Of a stretch of 14,191 nucleotides of DNA, positions 8,384 to 14,191 are shown in pieces. How positions within the stretch are numbered: position 1 is the first letter of the stretch; each line of letters starts with the position of its first letter. The notes below the pieces were generated by a model. That model did no database searches, had not been told where the DNA came from, and saw nothing but the letters and a program-made list of their open reading frames with translations. This DNA comes from Acanthamoeba lenticulata (taxonomy: Eukaryota > Discosea > Longamoebia > Acanthamoebidae), in NCBI GenBank assembly GCA_002179805.1, contig NAVB01002839.1, positions 1 through 14,191 on the forward strand. Direction: 5' to 3'. The position numbers and the translations under genes are program-made.

Positions 8384-8740
8384 GACATTTGGTACTTCAA
8401 CACCAGAGCGTCATCCCACATGATGTGCAGGAAGGAGTGGCTGCACAACTTCACCCCAATCAACGAGTGACCCATCTACCTCAGCAACAACCATGTGCTG
8501 CACGTGGTCGGCCTTGGCATGGTCAAGGCCATCGTGAACGACGGCACTCAGTCCCACGACACCTTCATCAGCAACATTCTCTACATTCCCGGGCTCGCCA
8601 AGAACCTGATCGCTCCTTCTCGTCTCGTCGACCAAGGCCTGAGCGTCAAGCTTGACAAGTCAGGCGCGCACGTCACCTTGGCCAATGGGAAGAAGCGCAT
8701 TCTTCAGGCCACCCCCAGCGAGGGCATGCTCGTGGTACAG
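8384..8740 (+). other. Aspartic protease domain, active site lost
   Basis: Reads WYFNTRASSHM where copia proteases have W-x-x-D-(S/T)-G-A-S-x-H-(M/I). The catalytic Asp codon is now AAC (Asn, 8399-8401) and the Gly codon is AGA (Arg, 8405-8407), each one G-to-A step away from the family residue. A stop at 8468 follows. Downstream ILYIPGLAKNLIAPSRL matches the conserved FVPGL-x-x-NLLS region. Confidence 0.85.
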
Positions 8741-8799
8741 ATGGAACCCACACTGGCATTTGAGTCAGCCTTCTTCACAAGCGAAGCCAAGCTGTCATC

Positions 8800-9480
8800 A
8801 CTCTCTGAGCTACACTGCCGCCTTGGCCATGTCGGCAAGGACAAGCTTCTCCACTTTGTCAAGAGCACGCCTGAGCTTCATCATCTCAAGGGCAGCAAGC
8901 TTGGTGAGTGCACCACCTGTAATATCTACAAGCACCAACGTGCTCCCGTTGGCAAGGGCCCAGTTCAACGCGCCTCCAAGCTGATGCATTGCATCCACTC
9001 TGATGTCTGTGGCCCTATCAGAGCATCCCTCTCAAAGAAAGAATATTTTGTCACCTTCATTGACAATTACTCTAGGCATGCCACAGTCTACTCCATCATG
9101 AGCAAGAGCAAGGTCCTCAACAAGCTCAAAGACTACCTACTCACCAACAAGACCATCAGCAAGTGCACCAAGTTGCACTCTGACCATGGCAGTGAGTACA
9201 CAAGCACTGAGATGAGTGCCTTCATTGCTGAGCAGGGCATCAGGCACATGATGAGTGCTCCCTACACTCCAAAGCTCAACAGGACCACCAAGTGGTTCAA
9301 CTGCACAATCCTCAGCATGGTTTGAACCATGCTTCACCACACCAGCCTACGTGAGAGCTACTGGGCAGAGGCACTACACTTCACCATCCACATCTACAAT
9401 GGCCTCCCTCACAAGGGAATCCAGCTCTGCACTCCGTCTGTCCTGTTCAATGGGGCCAGCCTCAACCTGACACACATTCA
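8800..9480 (+). other. Integrase: zinc-binding and catalytic core, third acidic residue lost
   Basis: The HHCC zinc site is present (His at 8813 and 8828, C-x2-C at 8909-8920). The DDE core has Asp at 9002 (HSDVCGPI) and Asp at 9182 (HSDHGSEY). Exactly 35 residues further on, where Glu is required, there is Lys (AAG, 9290-9292) in PYTPKLNRTTKW. GAG to AAG is a G-to-A change. A stop interrupts the domain at 9323. Confidence 0.9.
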
Positions 9481-10066
9481 TACCTTTAGTCAGAGAGCAT
9501 TCATGCTTATACCACCACTGCAGCAGACCAAGCTCAGTCCATGGGGCAAGGAGGTCATCTACCTTGGCCCTTTTGATGATGGCAATCATCGTGTCCTTGA
9601 GGCAGGGACCATGACTGTCCACAGTACCCAAAACATCAAGTTCACTTGGGACCAGCATGATGGCAGTGGCGACCACACCAAGAGCGTCTCTCTTCTCCAA
9701 GAAGATGAGGTGGCCCCCATTGAGCCTTCACCTTCACCTTCACCAGCCAAAAATGAGACTGCAGCTAACACTGTCAGCATGGCCCACACTGTCATAGCCT
9801 CACTGCTGGTGCCCATGGCCACATCAGTGCCCTTGGCTCCTCAGCACACCAGCTTGCGCTCAGTCAAGCCCAACCCTTATTACTTCAATGACAACATGGT
9901 GAACAACCTGCCAGGCCACACCAACATGGCCATCAAGGCCCACAACAAGGGACCTCACTTCCTCACATCTCTCTCCATCAGGCCTTCCTACGACAACATT
10001 GAGGCTGGTGTTCTCCTCAATCTACTCTTGGCCCAGGATGACAGTGATGAGGACATCACTCCCAAC

Positions 10067-10850
10067 AGCTACAGAGAGGCCATGACCAGCACCAAGACTG
10101 ATGAATGGGTTGCTGCCATGGAGGCTGAGCACACCTCCCTTGTGTGCAACAATATGTGGACTCTCCAGCCACTGCCATCTGACCACAAGGCCATCATGGC
10201 TCACTGGGCCTACAGGCTCAAGTGCAATGCCAGTGGTCAAGTTGAGCATTACAAAGCACACTGGGTGTGCTGTAGGTTCTCCCAGTGTCCAGGCGTCAAC
10301 TACAATGAGACTTTCTCCCTGGTTATGCACATTGAGAACCTGCACATGCTTCTTGCCTATGTGACTGCCCATGATCTTGAGATTGAGCAGATGGACATTG
10401 ACAACACCTTTCTGCAGGCAGACCTTGATGAAGTGATTTATGTTGAGCAGCCTGAGGGATTAGTCTTTGCTGAACATCCCATGTGGGTGTGCAGGCTCAA
10501 CAAGAGCCTGTATGGGCTCAAGCAGGCGCCCCTTGCATGGAACTGGACCATTGATGCTCATCTTCAACAGAGCAGCTTCATTCCAACCCTCACCTAGCCC
10601 TGCATCTACACCTGCAGAGCGGCTGATGGGATTGCCTTCCTGGCTCTCTATGTTGATGATCTGGTCATTGTCACTGACCACTGCCAGATTGCTGAAATCA
10701 AAAGCATCCTCTTGTCCTGCTTCAGCATGAAGGACCTTGGCACAGCCAGGTCCATTCTCTCCATGGAAGTCATCTGTGACAGAGTGCGTGGGATGCTTGA
10801 GCTTTGCCAGACTGGCCACATCAAGGGAGCGCTCAAGAACTTCAGCATGC
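10067..10850 (+). other. Reverse transcriptase domain
   Basis: Starts near SYREAM and WVAAMEAE, the usual copia RT entry. QMDIDNTFLQADLDEVIYVE carries the first catalytic Asp, SLYGLKQAPLAWN is the fingers-palm signature, and LYVDDL at 10649-10663 is intact. The only stop inside is TAG at 10595, at a position where a Gln would fit before PCIY. Confidence 0.95.
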
Positions 10851-11154
10851 TCAACTGCAAGCTATGCAATTCACCAATGGTGGCTGGCTTCCATCTTCCC
10901 AAGCCTGCTGAGACTGCCACCAACAACCTCAAGCTGCCATACTGTCAACTGATTGGCAAGCTGCTCTACATCACAATCTCAACCAGGCCAGACATCACAC
11001 ACACAATGTGTTATCTGGCGCGCTTCATCTCTGCATACTCACGCCTGCACTACAAGGCGGCGTGCTGAGTTTTGCAGTACCTTCAAGGCACCATCCTGCT
11101 CTCAATCCAGTACCATTGCAACCATGCCAGCTTCATCCAAAGTCAACTTGCCAC

Positions 11155-11600
11155 TCCAATCAGCTACATTGACTCCAACTGGGCCAGCAACATCCATGAT
11201 CGCAAGTCCACCACTGGCTACATCTTCCTGATGTGCAGTGGTCCAGTCAGCTAGGTCAGCTGGAAGCAGTCTGGCATGACCCTATCCTCCTGCAAGGCCG
11301 AGTACACCACTCTCTCTGACACCATCAAGCAGATCCTGTTTCTTCAGAACCTGCATGGCACCCTCAACCTTGACACCTCAGCGCCCATGACCATCTACAT
11401 GGACAACCAGAGTGCCATCACTATTGCCATGGCCATCACCTACGGCTATCATGCTAGGACCAAGCACATCAACGTCCATCTCCACCACGTCTGCACTCAG
11501 GTCGCCACTGGCATCATCAACGTCCTCTACTGTCCCACAGAGGACATGCTGGTGGATCCACTCACCAAGCTCCTACCATCACCTCAGTTCTGCAAGGTAC
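11155..11600 (+). other. RNase H domain
   Basis: Typical copia C-terminal RNase H: YIDSNWA with Asp at 11171, DRKSTTGYIF, SSCKAEY with Glu at 11300, YMDNQSAI with Asp at 11402, RTKHINV and EDMLVDPLTK. Catalytic acidic residues look intact. TAG at 11252 is the only stop in the domain. Confidence 0.92.
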
Positions 11601-11635
11601 ACTCACTGATTGGCATGGTTCAAGGCACTTGTGAA

Positions 11636-11645
11636 TGAGGGAGTG
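11636..11645 (+). other. Polypurine tract before the 3' LTR
   Basis: TGAGGGAGTG ends directly at the 3' LTR. The purine run GAGGGAG is the expected plus-strand primer and overlaps the gag-pol stop codon (TGA, 11636-11638), so the element is compact at this end. Confidence 0.65.
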
Positions 11646-11884
11646 TGTTGAATAACCAGCATTCCCTCCCTTCTTTTCCTTTCTGCTTTCTCTTTATGGC
11701 TCACATGGTGAATTGATATTCACTACATTCACACAAAGCACCTGGCGTCTTCCTGCAACACTCACCCTGCAACACCTCTCCCTTTTACTTAAAAGCATCA
11801 GAAGCAACCTTCTGATGCCAACTATGTATTTCCAATAACTCACAATAAACATTATCCAGTTTTCTCCTCCTCCTTCACATGTTG
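11646..11884 (+). repeat. 3' LTR, missing its last 10 bp
   Basis: Matches the 5' LTR from TGTTGAATAACC to CACATGTTG over 239 bp without gaps, with about 15 substitutions. After 11884 the sequence departs (AAGCACTTC) where the 5' LTR continues GTTCCCAACA, so the terminal CAACA is absent. AATAAA is kept at 11844-11849. Confidence 0.92.
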
Positions 11885-11892
11885 AAGCACTT

Positions 11893-12430
11893 CTAGTTGT
11901 CATGAGTTTTAATGCCTGAGAAACATATATAGCCATGGAGATTGAAAGACTGGCAAAAGTTAACAATGTCTGTCTTAACACCAAAGTGTGCCAGTATGCA
12001 GATGCAGATTGTGTAGGTGTGGAGTTGTTTGTCAATGGTTGTGCTCTCATGAAAGTGCTCCAGCATACCACAATACTCACACAGGAAAAAGACATTGAAC
12101 TCCACATGTAGCATTGCATTGTGTAGGCTGGTGGAGGTAGCCACAAGGGCACAAACATAGAAAGGTGTTGGCTGATGTGGGGAAACACATTGAATGGAAG
12201 GCAAGAGAGGTTGAAGGGCACATCCTTTGGATAATAGTTCATGTCAGTTGCATGTTCTGATTGTTTCCAAATCCTTTTCTACTTCTCTGTTTGTTGTGGC
12301 CATCAACAAGAAGTAAGAACTGGGCATGGTGTTGAGTTTAATATTTTTGTATCTGACCTTTGAACACTTGCTTTTCAACATCTTGGTCAAAGGAAATGAG
12401 GCCAAATGGGATACTTCAATCTTGTCTTTG
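11893..12430 (-). pseudogene. Decayed reading frame of unknown family in CpG-free DNA
   Basis: I do not recognise this protein. On the minus strand one frame runs about 177 codons from 12430 to 11896 with only one stop (TGA at 12244-12246), which is unexpected in AT-rich DNA. It reads through segments such as KVRYKNIKLNTMPSSYFLLM, NAMLHVEFNVFFLCEYCGML and ILAHFGVKTDIVNFCQSF, rich in Cys, His and Phe. The opposite strand in the same register has about seven stops. The whole stretch has no CpG, unlike the host genes, which suggests transposon-derived, formerly methylated DNA. If the copia element and one ATGAG copy are removed, the frame stays open for at least 26 codons on the far side (6600 down to about 6523). 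It could also be an accidental open frame. Confidence 0.4.
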
Positions 12431-12565
12431 CGCCAAGTTGGGTGCGTCAAGAAAAATGATCGGAATTTGATGGACGCAGAGACGAACAGCAAATAAATAC
12501 ACACTCGAAGCGCTCCTCCACACCACGAGACCTCTCTTTGCACGGGTCTCTGCTCGTGGCTCGCC
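12431..12565 (-). other. Presumed SNW gene 3' UTR
   Basis: CpG returns abruptly at about 12430 and host-like composition continues to the SNW stop. On the minus strand this stretch follows the TGA at 12568-12566 and includes TGTGTATTTATTTGC near 12500, an AU-rich motif suited to a 3' UTR. No AATAAA was noted. Confidence 0.45.
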
Positions 12566-14191
12566 TCAGCGCCGCCTCCTGTCGTAGTCCCTGTCCCTGT
12601 CGCGATCCCTCTCCCTGTCCCTGTCCCGATCGCGGTCGCTCCTCCTGTCATCCCGATCGCGGTCGCGGTCCCTGCCGCTGTCTCTGTGCCTGTCTCGGTC
12701 GCGGTCCCTGTCGCTGTCGCGATCCCTGCCGCTGTCTCGGTCGTGATCGCGGTCGCGGCCTCTATCGGCGTCCTTCTCCCAACGCGACGACGACGAAGAG
12801 GAAGAAGAGGTAGAAGACGAAGGCCTGGCAATCGTCTCGGGTGCCGCGCCTGAGCTCTCAAACTGAATTTTGCTCCGGTCGGACATGGTGTCCCTCGTGC
12901 CACCGCCAGCCGCGTGCATCGTGTTGGACGAGCCGATGTGGTCGAGGGGCCTCTTCTTCTGGGTCTCCTTGGCCTCAGTGAGGAACTCGTCGAGGCCGAA
13001 AGGATCCTCCTCTTTCTCAAACTCGACCGGAGCACGGCGAGGCTCGGCCTTGCGGCTGCGGTCAACGCCAGAGAAGTCGCGGTTGGGCTTGAACCTGTCG
13101 GTACCCTGCTGGTCGCCGTCGGCGTCCTCCTCATCGCCGCCGCCGTAGACTTCTGAGTCGTTGTCCTTGCGCGGGCGGTAGAGGAAGTTGGCGCTGCTGC
13201 CCTGGAAGAGGGGCTTGTCGTAGACGTTGTAGGCATCCTCATCGGCAAAGCCAGAGTCCATACCCTGCGACTGGTTGAACAGGCGCGCGTCGAACATGGT
13301 GTCGGCGCTGGCCGTGGGCGCCTCGCCCAGGGCCACCTTCTCGGAAACGTCGCGGTCATCGTCAGTCTTGAGCTTCTTCTTGCCCTGGTAGTTGTCCATG
13401 TGCCGCTTGCGGTCACGCTCGCGCTTACGCTCGTACCGAAGCTCGTCGCGCTCCTTCTTGGCTTCGAGTTCCTCGTCGTCGAGAGCCTCCTCCTGCTCCA
13501 TCTCGGACTCAGCGGCCTTGCCTCGCCTGGCCTCCTCGGCGAGACGGCGCAGCGTCTCCTCTTGCTCGGCCTTTTCGTTGAGCATGATGCCTCGCGCGAT
13601 GGCAGCACGACGCGCCACCTCCTCCCTAGCCCTGCGCTCGGCAATGTAGAGCGCCTCCGAAAGCTTGGCGAAGCCGTCACCAACTTGAACCTCCTGCAGC
13701 GCACGACCGTCGGCAGCGAGACGCTTGTCGAGCGGGATCGTGTAACCCTTGGCATTCTTCCAGTTGGAGATGCAAGGGGGGATCTTCCACGCCTGCTGAT
13801 CGGCCGCGGTGACCTTCCTCGGAGGCGAGTGGACGACGGGAGCCGGCGGCGAAGGCGGTCCCGCGGGCACCTTCTTGTGTTTGAACTTGGGGGGCTCCAT
13901 GGGATCCTTTGGCATTTCCACCAGTCTAATGATCCTCTGCTTCGCTCCTGAGTTGTGGCCAGCGGCCGCGGCGGTGCCTCCCGCAGGGGTGTAACGAATG
14001 TAGGTGGGGTCGCCCTGCTTCTCGCCAGGCTGGGCGGGGCGCGCAGCTACAATTTTGGAGTTGACAATCTTCTCCAATGCAGCCCTGGTGCGCGCCGTGG
14101 CGTCAGCTTCCTCTTCTTCCGAGGGCCGAACGAGCTCTTCCTCATCAACGGCCTTCTCGGTGAGTGCCAGAGCAGTGGCGTGTACGATTTT
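12566..14191 (-). CDS. SNW1: SNW/SKIP domain protein (SNW1/Prp45 orthologue), N-terminus outside window
   Basis: SKIP/Prp45 is a largely disordered nuclear protein. It threads through the activated spliceosome with the Prp19-associated complex and also acts as a transcription co-regulator. The frame is open from the right edge to TGA at 12566-12568: 541 codons, no introns. Conserved blocks in order: LEKIVNSKI, YIRYTP, NSGAKQRIIRLVEMPKDPME, PPKFKHKKVP, GPPSPPAPVVHSPPRKVT, then WKIPPCISNWKNAKGYTIPL with the SNW residues at 13768-13760 and DKRLAADGR. A charged helical segment rich in E, R and A follows, then a Ser tract near 12784-12830 and an Arg-Asp repeat tail. The position labelled as a start at 14077 is a TTG inside the gene; the coding frame continues upstream (EEEADATARTRAALEKIV). 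The RD tail is longer than I expect for the family. Confidence 0.95.
   Translation of the reverse strand, partial: KIVHATALALTEKAVDEEELVRPSEEEEADATARTRAALEKIVNSKIVAARPAQPGEKQGDPTYIRYTPAGGTAAAAGHNSGAKQRIIRLVEMPKDPMEPPKFKHKKVPAGPPSPPAPVVHSPPRKVTAADQQAWKIPPCISNWKNAKGYTIPLDKRLAADGRALQEVQVGDGFAKLSEALYIAERRAREEVARRAAIARGIMLNEKAEQEETLRRLAEEARRGKAAESEMEQEEALDDEELEAKKERDELRYERKRERDRKRHMDNYQGKKKLKTDDDRDVSEKVALGEAPTASADTMFDARLFNQSQGMDSGFADEDAYNVYDKPLFQGSSANFLYRPRKDNDSEVYGGGDEEDADGDQQGTDRFKPNRDFSGVDRSRKAEPRRAPVEFEKEEDPFGLDEFLTEAKETQKKRPLDHIGSSNTMHAAGGGTRDTMSDRSKIQFESSGAAPETIARPSSSTSSSSSSSSRWEKDADRGRDRDHDRDSGRDRDSDRDRDRDRHRDSGRDRDRDRDDRRSDRDRDRDRERDRDRDRDYDRRRR
12569..12775 (-). repeat. Arg-Asp (RD) dipeptide repeat tail of the SNW protein
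   Basis: About 65 residues made almost wholly of Arg and Asp with occasional Ser, His and Glu, for example DRDRDRDRHRDSGRDRDRDR. At DNA level it is an imperfect hexamer repeat (GTCGCG/GTCCCT variants on the plus strand). RD and RS tails are common in spliceosomal proteins. The mixed codons argue for selection at protein level, not a fresh microsatellite. Confidence 0.85.

Larger units (their letters stand above)
6896..11638 (+). pseudogene. Copia-type gag-pol polyprotein, one frame broken by ten stops
   Basis: Encodes capsid, protease, integrase, reverse transcriptase and RNase H for retrotransposition. All parts are in one frame from 6896 to the TGA at 11636, so there are no frameshifts or indels. 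In-frame stops are at 7490, 7598, 7715, 7769, 8468, 9323 and 11066 (TGA) and at 7832, 10595 and 11252 (TAG). Each can be undone by one T-to-C change giving CGA or CAG, and several fall where the family has Arg or Gln. The start is unclear: the first ATG inside the open stretch is 7223, but about 110 codons before it look like Gag, and an in-frame ATG lies in the primer site at 6854, separated by TAA (6866) and TGA (6893), also C-to-T type. Catalytic residues are lost in protease and integrase, while RT YVDD and the RNase H acidic residues remain. Confidence 0.92.
6601..11884 (+). mobile_element. Ty1/copia-type LTR retrotransposon, decayed
   Basis: Two direct LTRs (6601-6849 and 11646-11884) flank a primer binding site, a single gag-pol frame and a purine-rich tract. 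Domain order Gag, protease, integrase, reverse transcriptase, RNase H is diagnostic of Ty1/copia, since Ty3/gypsy places integrase last. There is no env. The shared 239 bp of the LTRs align without gaps but differ at about 15 positions by hand count, 13 of them transitions, so the insertion is not recent. Ten stops break gag-pol, and the copy cannot move on its own. The 3' LTR lacks the last 10 bp of the 5' LTR. Confidence 0.95.

Noticed and set aside
7490..8470. Programmed frameshift between gag and pol
   Set aside because: Gag and Pol lie in the same frame throughout, so no shift is needed.
7490..11254. Stop codons as programmed readthrough or a changed genetic code
   Set aside because: The GT61 and SNW genes appear to end in TGA, so TGA is a stop here. 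Ten stops plus lost catalytic residues fit decay better than recoding.
11902..12430. Plus-strand gene in the CpG-free block
   Set aside because: Its best frame has about seven stops against one on the minus strand in the same register, although all seven are of the CAG/CAA/CGA-derived type, so the strand is not beyond doubt.
12244..13755. 503-codon minus-strand frame overlapping the SNW gene
   Set aside because: Over the SNW part it is a shifted frame made of Arg, Ser and Thr runs from the GC-rich repeats. Only its last part, below 12430, overlaps the CpG-free fragment noted separately.
1..14191. CRISPR array, rRNA, bacterial operon or prophage
   Set aside because: No spaced direct repeats, no rRNA-like conserved blocks, and spliced genes throughout show eukaryotic nuclear DNA.

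Overview
The window looks like nuclear DNA of a GC-rich, intron-dense protist. An Acanthamoeba-like amoebozoan is my best guess. This is inferred from GC-biased codon use, 12 short introns (50 to 97 bp) with GT..AG ends and tiny intergenic gaps, not from a database match. All four host genes lie on the minus strand.

From left to right: (1) 1-2768, a bromodomain protein with long acidic and basic low-complexity arms, running off the left edge. (2) 3024-5171, a six-exon type II membrane glycosyltransferase of the GT61 (DUF563) family. (3) 5497-6424, a six-exon DJ-1/PfpI (PARK7-like) gene whose splicing rebuilds a 189-residue protein. (4) 6601-11884, a Ty1/copia LTR retrotransposon on the plus strand, head-to-head with DJ-1, its first LTR 176 bp from the DJ-1 ATG. 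(5) 11885-12430, CpG-free AT-richer DNA holding a decayed minus-strand reading frame of unknown family, probably older mobile-element DNA that the copia element landed in. (6) 12566-14191, an SNW/SKIP (SNW1, Prp45) splicing and transcription factor without its N-terminus, ending in an Arg-Asp repeat tail.

The most interesting object is the copia element. Gag, protease, integrase, reverse transcriptase and RNase H lie in one uninterrupted frame with no indel over about 4.7 kb. That frame carries ten in-frame stops, and every one can be explained by a single C-to-T change (CGA to TGA, CAG to TAG). The protease Asp and the integrase Glu are also lost by changes that fit G-to-A. CpG is strongly depleted over most of the element but close to normal in a patch around 7860-8760. 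The primer binding site matches the anticodon arm of initiator tRNA-Met, as in Drosophila copia (half-tRNA priming). Together this suggests a copy silenced by cytosine methylation and deamination, or by a RIP-like process, rather than ordinary decay.

The host genes have no obvious shared pathway: chromatin reading, secretory-pathway glycosylation, redox or deglycase function, and splicing. They appear to be independent neighbours.
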